Assembly (NCBI GenBank): GCA_910585015.1
Contig: CAJUCT010000005.1
Location: 1 to 56,104, forward strand
Direction: 5' to 3'
DNA from: an uncultured Acetatifactor sp.
Lineage (GTDB): Bacteria > Bacillota > Clostridia > Lachnospirales > Lachnospiraceae
DNA length: 56,104 nt
Shown here: positions 1 through 8,706 of the stretch, in pieces
Numbering within the stretch: the stretch's first letter is position 1
How the letters are laid out: each line of letters starts with the position of its first letter
Program-made: the position numbers and the translations under genes
Notes under the pieces: generated by a model
The model's input: the letters and a program-made list of their open reading frames with translations, nothing else
Told to the model about the DNA's origin: nothing
Database searches by the model: none

Positions 1-186
1 GCCTGCGATATTGCGTTAATGCGTATTTGGAAGTTTCACTTCCAAACTTACCTCTCTCCTGCATAATGCAGGCTGCGTCTATGTTATTGCACTAATACAT
101 ATCCGGATGTCCGTCCTCTGCTTCTGCATATCGCAGGCTGGCCTGCAATACCGCGTTAATCGGTATTGGGAATGTTAGTTCCAAAC
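1..186 (-). repeat. Family A intergenic repeat array (three copies, left one cut by window edge)
   Basis: Three successive copies of the same two-hairpin unit lie between nrdG and whatever gene lies to the left of the window. On the plus strand each unit reads as a stem CTGCATATCGC...GCGATATTGCA, a spacer resembling TTAATCGGTATTTG, and a second stem such as TTGGAAG/CTTCCAA. The second-stem arms differ between copies (TTGGAAGT, CCGGATGT, TGGGAATG), mostly with matching changes in the partner arm. The nrdG stop codon abuts the array. The same unit recurs near 7.1, 24.9, 26.4, 28.1, 33.2, 41.3, 51.7 and 55.9 kb. Confidence 0.85.
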
Positions 187-774
187 TCATCTCACATCAC
201 AGGAAGGCCCTGCGGGGATTTCCCCGCTCTGCACCATATCCTGCGCGTTACAATCTCCCGCATCTCCCGCATAGTCCCCACAGTGCAGAACCGGCACCGA
301 CGGATCCGACTGCTTTAAAGAAGCCTGTACATCTATCACTCTCTGATTGGAACTGCCCTTCCACAGCAGCTTGGCATCCTTTTTCTCCACCTGAAACTCG
401 CCGTCCACCACCACATCCACATACTGCATCAAAGGATAATGCCGGATATTCTCCCATACATCGCCTGTATATAACCATATGGTCTTGTTCGGATACCGCT
501 CCTTGATCTCCTCCATTAGGTTGCGCACTTCCCTCCGGTTGGCAGAGTGCAGCGGATCGCCGCCCGAGAAAGTAATCCCGGATATATACATTTTGTCCAG
601 CTGGGCAAAGATCTCCTCCTTGGCCGCCTCGTCAAAGGGCAGACCTCCGTCCGGATCCCAGGTGATCGGGTTGTGACACTCCCTGCAGCAATGGCTGCAG
701 CCCGCCACCCACAGCACGACACGCAGTCCGTCCCCATTGAGCATGTCGTCCTTTGTTATATTATGATATCGCAT
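187..774 (-). CDS. nrdG: Anaerobic ribonucleotide reductase activating protein NrdG
   Basis: Radical SAM activase that uses a 4Fe-4S cluster and S-adenosylmethionine to place the glycyl radical on NrdD. Near the N-terminus the Cys cluster reads CSHCCREC, which fits the CX3CX2C radical SAM motif, followed by HNP; the SAM-contact motif SGGDP follows around residue 71. The start is taken at the ATG beginning MRYHNITKDD, one base after the nrdD stop, with AAGGAAG inside the nrdD end as ribosome binding site, so the two are translationally coupled. At 195 aa it is longer than most NrdG. The last 30 or so residues form a Cys/Asp-rich tail I do not recognise, ending against the repeat array. Confidence 0.95.
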   Translation of the reverse strand: MRYHNITKDDMLNGDGLRVVLWVAGCSHCCRECHNPITWDPDGGLPFDEAAKEEIFAQLDKMYISGITFSGGDPLHSANRREVRNLMEEIKERYPNKTIWLYTGDVWENIRHYPLMQYVDVVVDGEFQVEKKDAKLLWKGSSNQRVIDVQASLKQSDPSVPVLHCGDYAGDAGDCNAQDMVQSGEIPAGPSCDVR

Positions 775-775
775 A

Positions 776-2965
776 TTACATGGACTTCCTTTCCGCAATC
801 TCCGCCATCTTCGCCTCGTTTAATCTGGTATCCCCGTGTACTCTGGAATACGACAGATAGCCGTTCATACGGTCGATCTTGGTCAGGTTGCGACTGCCGC
901 ACTTGGGGCATACATCCATTTCCAACTCCTGATGACCGCAGTCATCACAGTAGGCCAGAGACAGATTTACCCCCTCATAAAAGCCCATATCCATAGCGCG
1001 ATAGATCAAAGTCTTAATTGCATCTATATTGTAATCAATCGGATACTTTACATACTGGATCTTGCCGCCATTGCACAGATCCCAGAAGCGCTCCTCCATA
1101 TCCTGCTTTTCAATGGGTGTGAGTTCCTCCGACACATGGCAGTGGAAACTGTTGCTCACATATTCCCTGTCGGAAACGCCCTCCACAATACCGTATTTAT
1201 TGCGGAACTGCTTGACCTGCACACCGCAGAGATTCTCCGCAGGCGTACCGTAGATGGCATATAGATTGCCATCCTCCTCCTTGAACCGCGTCACCTGGGC
1301 GTTGATATATTCCATGACCTCCAGCGCAAAAGCGCCATCCTCCACCAGGCTCTTGCCATTGTACAACTCCTGCAGTTCGTTCAGGGCTGTGATGCCAAAG
1401 CTGGCAGTGGCGGATTTCAGCAGTGGCTTGATCTTGTCTGTCAGTTTCAGATGCCCGCCCAGAAAGCCTCCCTCACAGTAGGCCAGAGGGTTAGTGGAGG
1501 CACGCATCTCACCCAGGTACGCATAGGTGCGGATATGGAGCTGGCGGATCAGGTTCAGGTAGTAGTCCAGTATCTCATAGAAGTCCCGGCTCTCTTTCCT
1601 GGACTTGGCCAGGATCATGGGCAGATGCAGGGAAATGGCGCCCACGTTGAAGCGCCCTACAAACACGGGCACGTCCTGATCGTCGGCGGGGTGCATACCG
1701 CCTCTCTCGTACCAGGGCGACAGAAAAGCTCTGCAGCCCATGGGGGAAATGATCTTGCCATACTGTTTATAGATGCTGGCCACATAGCCCTTGCCGGTCA
1801 GACTCAGCCAATCAGGATACATGGTCTTGGCGGAGCACTGTACACCGGCCTCAAACACATCCTCCAGGGGCTTACCCGGTCCGTGGAGATTTTCGTCAAA
1901 CAGAAATACAATCTTGGGGAACAGCACAGGCTTCTTGCACTCCGCCTTACCCTGTCCTTTTCTGCGCACATTCAGCATGGAGATGGTTGCCAGCTTGGCA
2001 AAACGGCCCGTGCCCGTACCGGCAGTCACCGTGATGAACGGATAATCTCCCCGGCTGCTGCCCACGGTATTGAACTTGTACTCCCAGCCCTGGAAACCCT
2101 GTTCAAATTCCCGCTCCACGTCTGCACTGGCCTCCGCCTCGGCGGTGTCCGGATCAATCCCCAGACGGGCATACTTTGCCAGATATTTCTGATAGGACTT
2201 CTCGGCATAGGGCTCCAGAATCAGATCCACGCTGGGCACGGTAAAGCCGCCGTACTGCTGGCTGGCCGCGCTGAGCACAATATCGCCGATCACGTCAAAG
2301 GCCACATCCAAAGTCTTGGGCTCATTGTACCACACATTGCCCATCTCAAAGCCGCCACGCAGCACATTCTCCACGTCAAAAAGACAGCAGTTCATGGTAT
2401 CCCGGCGGGCGGACATGTCATGGACATAGATATACCCGTCCCGACACGCCTGAATCTCCTCCGTGGTCATGAAAAACTTCTGGTATAACTCCTTGTTCAG
2501 CTGGTTGAAAACCAGACTTCTCTTGGTGGACACCAGGGCGGAGTCCGTGTTGGCATTCTCCTTGTCCCCCACATACATGATAGACTGGCTCTTTTTGTAG
2601 ACGTCATCCAGCATCCGCACAAAGTCCTGCTTATAATTGCGGTAATCCCGATAGCTCTTGGCCACCACCGGCTTTACCTGTTCCAGCGCGCTCTCCACAA
2701 TATTGTGCATAATGGGGATGGGGATCTCCGCCTGTCCCAGTTCATTCACCTTGTCCACCACATACTGGCATATATGACGCTTCTCCTCGTCAGTAAATTT
2801 GGTCAGGGCACGGTATGCGCTTTTTCCCACGGCATCAATCACCTTCTGTACGTTGAAGGCTTCCTTGCTGCCATCCTTCTTGATGACATATACCGTTTGC
2901 TCCGGCTTATAGATGATACCATAATCCTCTGCGCTCTTGCTCTCTTGTCCTGCCATATTGTTCAT
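776..2965 (-). CDS. nrdD: Anaerobic (class III) ribonucleoside-triphosphate reductase NrdD
   Basis: Makes deoxyribonucleotides from NTPs without oxygen. An ATP-cone allosteric domain is at the N-terminus (YVIKKDGSKEAFNVQKV, about residues 25-110). The large reductase barrel follows. A C-terminal zinc site has two CxxC pairs (CDDC and CPKC), and the glycyl-radical loop MNGYLSYSR has its Gly near residue 702. The length of 729 aa is normal. I chose the second in-frame ATG (2965) because the upstream AAAGGA is about 9 nt from it but touches the first ATG (2974). The gene leads an operon with nrdG behind a consensus promoter and two NrdR boxes. Confidence 0.96.
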   Translation of the reverse strand: MNNMAGQESKSAEDYGIIYKPEQTVYVIKKDGSKEAFNVQKVIDAVGKSAYRALTKFTDEEKRHICQYVVDKVNELGQAEIPIPIMHNIVESALEQVKPVVAKSYRDYRNYKQDFVRMLDDVYKKSQSIMYVGDKENANTDSALVSTKRSLVFNQLNKELYQKFFMTTEEIQACRDGYIYVHDMSARRDTMNCCLFDVENVLRGGFEMGNVWYNEPKTLDVAFDVIGDIVLSAASQQYGGFTVPSVDLILEPYAEKSYQKYLAKYARLGIDPDTAEAEASADVEREFEQGFQGWEYKFNTVGSSRGDYPFITVTAGTGTGRFAKLATISMLNVRRKGQGKAECKKPVLFPKIVFLFDENLHGPGKPLEDVFEAGVQCSAKTMYPDWLSLTGKGYVASIYKQYGKIISPMGCRAFLSPWYERGGMHPADDQDVPVFVGRFNVGAISLHLPMILAKSRKESRDFYEILDYYLNLIRQLHIRTYAYLGEMRASTNPLAYCEGGFLGGHLKLTDKIKPLLKSATASFGITALNELQELYNGKSLVEDGAFALEVMEYINAQVTRFKEEDGNLYAIYGTPAENLCGVQVKQFRNKYGIVEGVSDREYVSNSFHCHVSEELTPIEKQDMEERFWDLCNGGKIQYVKYPIDYNIDAIKTLIYRAMDMGFYEGVNLSLAYCDDCGHQELEMDVCPKCGSRNLTKIDRMNGYLSYSRVHGDTRLNEAKMAEIAERKSM

Positions 2966-3000
2966 GCTATTCATTCCTTTCTTCTTTTACGGCAAAACAG

Positions 3001-3048
3001 CCACAATATATAGTGGATGTTTTGCTGTCTTGCTTCTATATTTAGTGC
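3001..3048 (-). promoter_or_regulatory. Tandem NrdR boxes in the nrdD leader
   Basis: Two copies resembling the palindromic NrdR box (consensus acaCwAtATaTwGtgt) are visible: CCACAATATATAGTGG at 3001-3016, a near-perfect palindrome, and CTTCTATATTTAGTGC at 3033-3048. Their AGTG half-sites are 32 bp apart, about three helical turns, as expected for cooperative NrdR binding. They lie just downstream of the -10 box, so bound NrdR would block initiation or clearance. NrdR itself is not encoded in the window. Confidence 0.8.
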
Positions 3049-3057
3049 TTGACTTCT

Positions 3058-3086
3058 AGTATAAGAAAAATTACCCAAATTGTCAA
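3058..3086 (-). promoter_or_regulatory. Sigma-A type promoter of nrdDG
   Basis: On the minus strand a perfect -35 TTGACA (3081-3086) is followed by a 17-bp spacer and TATACT (3058-3063). Transcription should begin near 3050, giving a leader of about 85 nt that contains both NrdR boxes. Confidence 0.85.
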
Positions 3087-3187
3087 CGAATGTTCCGGAG
3101 AATAATTGCTAAAAAAAGATACTAATATTCGTGATTTTTTTTAGAAGTTTCTATTGACTTGCCGCAAGTTCTGAAGCTGAAATACTT

Positions 3188-4198
3188 TCACTCCTGTGTT
3201 GTTGTGTCTTTGAGATATTGTTTTAGAATGCCCTGCAGTCTGCTGCAATATTCCTCTCTCACCCACTGAGGGCCCACGATCCGAATCTGACTGCCGAGTC
3301 CTGCCAGCCAGCCGTAGAACTGTTCGCTGACCACCACGGTGGCTCTGGCCCGCAGACAGTTCTCTCCTTTCCTGCGCAGTGACACCTCCCTGCCAAAGCG
3401 ATCCAGTACCACACCCGCCAGATGTGTGGGCAATTCCAGCACTACCATCTCCTCCCTGCCGCCGAACATGCCGAAAGTCTTGTCCGCATACACCGCCAGG
3501 TCCAGTCCGGCAAAGGCTTCCTGTCCCTGCCGTCCCTCCAAAAGTTCTTCCACTTCCGCCATCTTGTCCACACGATAATGCTTCATCATGGCTGCAGGCT
3601 CGTCCCAGGCCAGCAGATAGTAATTTTCCTCTCTCCAGATCAGCGCCCAAGGGCTGACCCGGTAGAGTTGCCCCTGCCTGCGGGGCACCAGCTGGCCTTT
3701 ATCATTCCATTCCAGATATTGAAAGGCGATCTGGCGGTTGTCCTGGATCGCCCGATGCAGGGCATCGATGCAATAATAGACATTTTCGTTCTCCGCCTTG
3801 ACACGGCCTACCACATGAACCTGGCGGCGGAGCTTTCCCGCGTCATGGCAGCTGGCCAGCTTCTCCAGCTTTCCAATGAGTTCCCGCGACTTTTTGGGCG
3901 TGATAAACCTGGAAGACTGTACCGCATCCACCAAAAGCTTTAACTCCGCCAGTTCAAACTCCCTGCCCGCCATGTAATAGCCGCCCCCCTGCCTGCTCTG
4001 CAGCTGCAGGATGTCATAGCCGAACTGCTGCAGACAGGCTATGTCGTCATAGACGCTCTTGCGCTCACTGTGGATTCCCAGCCCCTCCAGGCGGCTGATC
4101 AGTTCCTGGGTGCTGATGGGATGTTCCTCGTCCGTCTCCTCCACCAATATCTTTGCCAGATATAACAGTTTTAATTTCTGTCCCGATGCCTTCGCCAT
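3188..4198 (-). CDS. WYL-domain transcriptional regulator
   Basis: Predicted DNA-binding regulator of the WYL family. An N-terminal winged helix is at about residues 10-70 (KLLYLAKILVEET through SVYDDIACLQQFGY). A central WYL-type ligand domain covers about residues 130-220, with IDALHRAIQDNRQIAFQYLEW and the motif REENYYLLAWDE. A WCX-like C-terminal extension completes the 336 aa. I chose the ATG at 4198, which has AGGAG upstream; a longer frame would use a TTG start inside a family C repeat. It lies upstream of nrdDG in the same direction, but nrdDG has its own promoter. Its target is unknown. Confidence 0.88.
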   Translation of the reverse strand: MAKASGQKLKLLYLAKILVEETDEEHPISTQELISRLEGLGIHSERKSVYDDIACLQQFGYDILQLQSRQGGGYYMAGREFELAELKLLVDAVQSSRFITPKKSRELIGKLEKLASCHDAGKLRRQVHVVGRVKAENENVYYCIDALHRAIQDNRQIAFQYLEWNDKGQLVPRRQGQLYRVSPWALIWREENYYLLAWDEPAAMMKHYRVDKMAEVEELLEGRQGQEAFAGLDLAVYADKTFGMFGGREEMVVLELPTHLAGVVLDRFGREVSLRRKGENCLRARATVVVSEQFYGWLAGLGSQIRIVGPQWVREEYCSRLQGILKQYLKDTTTQE

Positions 4199-4219
4199 AT
4201 GCCTGTATAACTCCTGTCT

Positions 4220-4312
4220 TATACTCACGGGCAATGAGATTTGCCGCGATATCCCTGAAATCTTTCGCTCGTGAGTCGGGTTCCTTGGCAGGTTCTAGTG
4301 ACCACCGGTATA
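4220..4312 (-). repeat. Family C intergenic repeat, copy 1
   Basis: A 93-bp element bounded by TATAC/GTATA-like ends, with an internal stem ACTCACGGGC/GCTCGTGAGT. It matches 52097-52189 over its whole length (in opposite genomic orientation) and 14180-14232 over about half. It sits in the leader of the WYL regulator gene and ends about 20 bp before its ATG. Confidence 0.8.
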
Positions 4313-4336
4313 AATTCGGTTAATTGCTCCCCTGAC

Positions 4337-4390
4337 GCCGATAACAATAGCCTGGCCAGGTATTTCCCTGAACAGGCTATCGTTATCGGC
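4337..4390 (-). terminator. Long hairpin between HAD phosphatase and WYL regulator
   Basis: An 18-bp stem with one mismatch (GCCGATAACAATAGCCTG at 4337-4354 against CAGGCTATCGTTATCGGC at 4373-4390) around an 18-nt loop. It lies 38 bp past the HAD gene stop codon. No T-run follows on the minus strand, so it is either an unusual terminator or an mRNA 3' end stabiliser. Confidence 0.45.
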
Positions 4391-4427
4391 AAGCCAAGCT
4401 CCAGACTGGGATAAGGAAAAACGACGT

Positions 4428-5141
4428 TTATACATAAATGCCCAGCACTTCATAAATCTGCTGCAAGACCGATATCTCATAATCAGCCCTGTAGTTATAG
4501 CCGCAGGGACCCTCCTGCGGATTGTACCAGCAGGTCCGTATCCCGGCCTGTATGCCGCCCAGAATATCGCTGGTCATGGAATCACCGATGATCAGTATCC
4601 TGTCTCTGTCCTTTTCCTCCAGATGCTCCAGACAGTAGTCAAAAAATACCTTGCTGGGCTTTGCATGACCGACAGTCTCGGAGATAAACACTCCGTCCAT
4701 GACCTCCGAGAGCCCGGAGAGACTCAGCTTGCTCTTCTGGGTGGCTGTCACTCCGTTAGTCACCACATACTGCCTATAATGCTCCTGCAGGGATTTTACC
4801 ACTGTCAGGGCATCATCTCTAAAAGCGTAAATATGGCCCAGACCCATCTGATATTCCTGTCGGAAAGCTTCAATGTCGATCCCCTCCAGCCCATACTCGG
4901 CAAAAAAATCCCGAAACCTGCCGTTCAGGAGTTGTTCCTTGGTCACCTCTCCCCGCTCCAGCCTCCTCCAATAATCGTCATTGATCTGGCTGTAACGCTG
5001 GATCATCTCCTCCGTGAGGGGTTTGTCTATAGTGTAAAAGCATTTGCGCAATGCTCCCCGCATGGAATAGTCAAAATCCAGCAGGGTTCCATCCACATCC
5101 CACAAAAGGGTGGTAAACGTCGATTTATTATTCCTCTGCAT
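4428..5141 (-). CDS. HAD-family hydrolase (YjjG-like nucleotidase)
   Basis: Cytosolic HAD phosphatase. Motif I is LLWDVDGTLLDFD near the N-terminus with the nucleophile Asp, motif II VVTNGVT, the Lys motif HAKPSKVFFDYCLE, and motif IV IIGDSMTSDILGG. The order and spacing match the YjjG/YfnB nucleotidase group, which dephosphorylates dUMP, dTMP or non-canonical nucleotides; the substrate here is inferred. The start at 5141 (MQRNNKS, 237 aa) overlaps the end of the small upstream gene by 14 nt, suggesting translational coupling. An ATG five codons earlier is possible, but its GGGAGG is too close. Confidence 0.88.
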   Translation of the reverse strand: MQRNNKSTFTTLLWDVDGTLLDFDYSMRGALRKCFYTIDKPLTEEMIQRYSQINDDYWRRLERGEVTKEQLLNGRFRDFFAEYGLEGIDIEAFRQEYQMGLGHIYAFRDDALTVVKSLQEHYRQYVVTNGVTATQKSKLSLSGLSEVMDGVFISETVGHAKPSKVFFDYCLEHLEEKDRDRILIIGDSMTSDILGGIQAGIRTCWYNPQEGPCGYNYRADYEISVLQQIYEVLGIYV

Positions 5142-5301
5142 GATCGGAACCCGCATCCCCTCCCGCAGGCTGGGCGGCCAGCTCCGTCTGATTCTTTTTC
5201 TTCCGCATGGTAATGCCGATAAAGATTGCCACCCCGGCCACCGCTATGATTATGACCATGAGCAACAGATAGGATAAGAACGAACTAAAAAAAACTGCCA
5301 T
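5128..5301 (-). CDS. Small single-pass membrane protein (57 aa)
   Basis: A short gene starting MAVFFSSFLSYLLLM. One hydrophobic segment spans about residues 4-31, followed by a basic stop-transfer cluster RKKKN and an acidic, low-complexity tail ending DHAEE. That arrangement suggests N-out/C-in topology. AGGAGG lies about 11 nt before the ATG and a consensus promoter sits 80-110 bp upstream, so it is the first gene of a two-gene unit with the overlapping HAD phosphatase. I do not recognise the family. Confidence 0.75.
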   Translation of the reverse strand: MAVFFSSFLSYLLLMVIIIAVAGVAIFIGITMRKKKNQTELAAQPAGGDAGSDHAEE

Positions 5302-5383
5302 AATAAAAAGCGCCTCCTAAACAAATATTCCACCGCCTCCCCGCTGATAATGTCAGGAAGGCTGTCTTATGATTGCAAAGAAC

Positions 5384-5413
5384 ATTATAGCAACACTTGC
5401 CGGTTCCCGTCAA
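5384..5413 (-). promoter_or_regulatory. Promoter of the small membrane protein-HAD operon
   Basis: TTGACG (5408-5413), 18-bp spacer, TATAAT (5384-5389) on the minus strand. The -35 box overlaps the stop codon of the upstream MutS-like gene. Confidence 0.8.
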
Positions 5414-7110
5414 GACAGTATCCAGATTCCCTTCTGTAGAAAATCTTCGGCCTGTCTCTGGGCCTTTTGTATAATGGTCTGGTCATAGCCCATGATTTCC
5501 AACAGCCGGATGGCATTGCGGCTGTTGGCCCTGCCCTCCCGCAGTGTATAGTTAAAGAGAATGTCCCCGTCCCGGATCTCTTCCTCAAAGTGATAGTTGC
5601 GGTACAATCCGGACAAGAGTTCCGTCAGTTCAATGTCATGGGTGGCCGCAAAGCACTGTATTCCCTCTCCCGTCAGGCTGACCAGAATCTGAGTTGCCGC
5701 CGCAATACGCTCCACCGTATTGGTGCCTCGCAGCACCTCATCCACAAAGCATAAAACCGGTCTGGGACTGTCCTCTTTTCTGGCATCCAGAATCCTCTTA
5801 AGGGACTTGATTTCCACGATATAATAACTCTCTCCGCTCTCCAAGTCATCTCTGAGAGACATGGAGGAATAGATTCGATACAGGGGAGCACAGTAACGCT
5901 CCGCCAGCGCCATATGCAAAGTCTGGGCCATCAGGGCCCCCAGAGCCACGGTTTTCAAGAAGGTGGACTTGCCGGAGGCATTGGAACCCGTCAAAAGCAC
6001 ACCCCCGTCGGCGGATATACTGTTTTTCACGGGATGATCTATCAGCGGATGGTAGAGCTGCTCTGCGGACAGCACATCCCCGGCCTCCCGCAGCTGCGGC
6101 CTGCACCAGGCGAGACCTTCCGTGTCCAGACTGGCTCGATACATGGCGATGCTGACAGCCGACTCCAGATAGCCCAAGGTCGTGATCAGCCGGTCAATCT
6201 CTTCCATGTGTATACCGATCTCCCGCAGCATACGGTTAAAGAAGATCAAGTCCACATGAAATGCCATCCGCACATAGTCCAGCAGGATATCCAGAGGACT
6301 CCCTCCCGTGGTGCCGCCCGCCTTGGAAAACACCCAGAAAGACCCTCTCTGGGACTTGTTCAATGCCTTTTTCCCCTGAAGCAGCAGCTGATTTTCCCGC
6401 TCACATACCGGAATCTTTAAAGCGGCCGTCTCCTGCGCCGTTGCCAGCAGCCGGGCGATATAGGCCAGGCTGGTGATATAGGGCTCAATCTCCCGCTTGA
6501 TTCCCATGTAGGTGACGATATTATACACCATCAATACAACGATGGCCGCCAGCCCCACAGGCAGTCGGATAAACAACAGCAAAATGGCAGGAATGTACAA
6601 CAGATTGACGATAGTATCCCTGGCATTGGATCTGTTCCCCAGCGTATGCAGGTATTCCAGATAGTCATACAGGGAGAATTTTCCGGTGCTGCCCAGGCTG
6701 CGCATAAGCTTCTGAAAAGCTACACGCCGGTCCGGGTGCTCCATAAAATAGGTAACCACATTGTCAAAATACTCCAACTCTTCCCTGGACCGGGTCGGAG
6801 TGCGCAGCATATAATACAGTACCTCCTCCCCGCTGGAGGAAATGGTATAGTTCAGTCTCATGAACACCTGATCCATGGACAGGTCATCCCAGGTGATATC
6901 ATCGATCTGCCCCGGTTCTCTGTGATGCTCATAATATCCGGGAATCCGCACAAAGCGCTCCACCTTGTATTCCTTGTCCGGGCGCTTTCCATAGCTTTCA
7001 TAGAGGGTTCTCTCAAACCGCTTTTTCTCTCTCCTGTCAGCCAGAACTCCCTGCCCTGCCAGAAACAAAACAATCAGCCCCATGGCTCCCCAAAATATCA
7101 GATACTCCAT
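5410..7110 (-). CDS. Membrane-anchored MutS-family ATPase
   Basis: A 566-aa protein with only the lever and ATPase parts of MutS; the mismatch-binding N-terminal domains are absent. Residues 2-22 form a transmembrane segment, and a second hydrophobic pair is near residues 176-215 (IPAILLLFIRLPVGLAAIV). The ATPase carries Walker A GSNASGKST (about residue 370), Walker B CFVDEVLRGTNT and the switch ATHDIEL. MutS2-type Smr nuclease and hairpin regions are missing. GGAGG lies 9 nt before the ATG. The family is known as MutS-domain-V proteins, but its function is not established and need not be mismatch repair. Confidence 0.88.
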   Translation of the reverse strand: MEYLIFWGAMGLIVLFLAGQGVLADRREKKRFERTLYESYGKRPDKEYKVERFVRIPGYYEHHREPGQIDDITWDDLSMDQVFMRLNYTISSSGEEVLYYMLRTPTRSREELEYFDNVVTYFMEHPDRRVAFQKLMRSLGSTGKFSLYDYLEYLHTLGNRSNARDTIVNLLYIPAILLLFIRLPVGLAAIVVLMVYNIVTYMGIKREIEPYITSLAYIARLLATAQETAALKIPVCERENQLLLQGKKALNKSQRGSFWVFSKAGGTTGGSPLDILLDYVRMAFHVDLIFFNRMLREIGIHMEEIDRLITTLGYLESAVSIAMYRASLDTEGLAWCRPQLREAGDVLSAEQLYHPLIDHPVKNSISADGGVLLTGSNASGKSTFLKTVALGALMAQTLHMALAERYCAPLYRIYSSMSLRDDLESGESYYIVEIKSLKRILDARKEDSPRPVLCFVDEVLRGTNTVERIAAATQILVSLTGEGIQCFAATHDIELTELLSGLYRNYHFEEEIRDGDILFNYTLREGRANSRNAIRLLEIMGYDQTIIQKAQRQAEDFLQKGIWILS

Positions 7111-7117
7111 ACAGACT

Positions 7118-7185
7118 TACCTCCACATGCATATCACGGGTTGCACCTGTGTTACTGCGTTAATCAGTATTTGCAAATGAAACCG
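7118..7185 (-). repeat. Family A intergenic repeat, degenerate copy
   Basis: One unit between the purine permease and the MutS-like gene. It shows the stem GCATATCACGGG...CCTGTGTTACTGC and the spacer TTAATCAGTATTTG, while the second hairpin has decayed. Its mRNA 3' edge runs directly into the GGAGG of the MutS-like gene. Confidence 0.75.
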
Positions 7186-7200
7186 CCTCTTTCCAACGAA

Positions 7201-7227
7201 CAGGACAGGTGTTACCCGCCTGCCCTG
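7201..7227 (-). terminator. Hairpin after the purine permease gene
   Basis: Stem CAGGACAGG/CCTGCCCTG 19 bp past the permease stop codon, with no T-run on the minus strand. It may be a weak terminator or an mRNA end. Confidence 0.35.
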
Positions 7228-7245
7228 TCAGATGTTCCCTGTAGT

Positions 7246-8610
7246 TTACAGGAAAATATACTTGAGAATAAACAACACAGTCAACACATACATCAAGATG
7301 CTCACCTTTCCTTTGGTCTTGCCGGTGCACAGATGCAGAATCGTCCAGGAAATCACACCTACGGCAATACCCTCGGAAATACTGTACATCAGGGGCATGG
7401 ACAGGATACATAGAAACGCAGGAATGGATTCCAGCATATTATCCCAGTTAATCTTCGCCACTGATCCGATCATATAGAAACCTACTATGATCAATGCCGG
7501 CGCAGTGGCAAAGGAAGGAATGGATAAAAACAACGGTGAAAATACAATTGCCAGCAGGAATAACAGACCGGTTACCACTGCTGTCAGACCGGTTCTGCCG
7601 CCTTCCGTCACGCCGGAAGCGCTCTCCACATAGGTGGTGGTGGTGGAAGTACCCATTACGGCGCCTGCGGCGGTTGCAATGGCATCGGCCAGCAGCGCAC
7701 CCTTGATTCGTGGCAGCTTGCCGTCTTTGTCCAGCATATTGGCCTTGGAGGATACGCCGATCAGAGTTCCCAGGGTATCAAAGATATCCACAAACAGGAA
7801 GGCAAACACGATAACCACCATATCCATGATCTTGACAGCGCTGAAATCTGCCTTGAAAACCTGCCCGAAAGTGTTTCCCAGCGGCGAAAAATCAAAAGAT
7901 ATGATTTTGTCGGGAAGAAGCGGAAACATTCCCAGTTCCTCATTGGGAACATACAGCCCTATAAACTGGCAGATGATCCCCAGTACCCAGGTGATCAGGA
8001 TACCGAATAGAATGCCTCCTTTTACCTTCTTGATCAGCAGAAAAGCGGTAACCAGTACACCGATCAGCGCCAGCAGCGCGCCGATGCCCACGGAATTGAA
8101 ATTCTCCTTAAAGGTCTGATAGGAAACCAGCGTTGAGTCGTTGTTTACCACAATCTTAGCGTTCTGCAGGCCAATAAAGGCGATGAACAGACCTATACCG
8201 GCGCTCACCGCGGATTTCAGCGTCATGGGGATGGCGTTGAAAATGGCCTCACGCACATTGGTGACAGACAGTACGATAAAAATCAGTCCCTCGATAAACA
8301 CGGCCAGCAGCGCAATCTGCCAGGAGTATCCGTAACCGATGACAACGGTATAGGCAAAATAGGCATTCAGCCCCATGCCCGGTGCCAGCGCAAAAGGATA
8401 ATTGGCCAACAGTGCCATCAGCAAAGTCCCCAAAAAGGAAGCCAGTGCTGTGGCCAGCAGAATTGCCTGCGGATCCATTCCTGTAACGGAAAGGATATTG
8501 GGATTAACAGCCAATATATACGCCATGGTCATAAAGGTGGTGATGCCCGCCATGACCTCAGTCTTAACATTGGTGTTATTCTCCTTGAGTTTGAAGAACT
8601 TTTCTAACAT
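7246..8610 (-). CDS. AzgA-type (NCS2) purine permease
   Basis: Proton-coupled uptake of hypoxanthine, guanine or adenine. It starts FKLKENNTNVKTEVMAGITTFMTMAYILAVNP, the usual AzgA/PbuG opening shown here in part, and continues with about 12 hydrophobic segments over 454 aa. Family motifs include APGMGLNAYFAYTVV and, in the second half, FVDIFDTLGTLIGVSSKA. It lies downstream of an amidohydrolase, cytidine deaminase and nucleoside phosphorylase, which supports a salvage role. GAGAGGG precedes the ATG. The 96-bp leader has two small GC-rich hairpins, but no purine riboswitch was recognised. Exact substrate is inferred. Confidence 0.93.
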   Translation of the reverse strand: MLEKFFKLKENNTNVKTEVMAGITTFMTMAYILAVNPNILSVTGMDPQAILLATALASFLGTLLMALLANYPFALAPGMGLNAYFAYTVVIGYGYSWQIALLAVFIEGLIFIVLSVTNVREAIFNAIPMTLKSAVSAGIGLFIAFIGLQNAKIVVNNDSTLVSYQTFKENFNSVGIGALLALIGVLVTAFLLIKKVKGGILFGILITWVLGIICQFIGLYVPNEELGMFPLLPDKIISFDFSPLGNTFGQVFKADFSAVKIMDMVVIVFAFLFVDIFDTLGTLIGVSSKANMLDKDGKLPRIKGALLADAIATAAGAVMGTSTTTTYVESASGVTEGGRTGLTAVVTGLLFLLAIVFSPLFLSIPSFATAPALIIVGFYMIGSVAKINWDNMLESIPAFLCILSMPLMYSISEGIAVGVISWTILHLCTGKTKGKVSILMYVLTVLFILKYIFL

Positions 8611-8706
8611 TTTTCCCTCTCATTTCTGCCGCCGCAGCGGCTTAGAGCTGTAGAAACGCAGCTCCTTGGAAATTTGGTTGACAGTGACTATTGATGTCTG
8701 AGAATA

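Noticed and set aside
8611..8706. Purine riboswitch upstream of the AzgA-type permease
   Set aside because: The leader has two simple GC-rich hairpins but not the conserved purine aptamer core, and it lies inside an operon.
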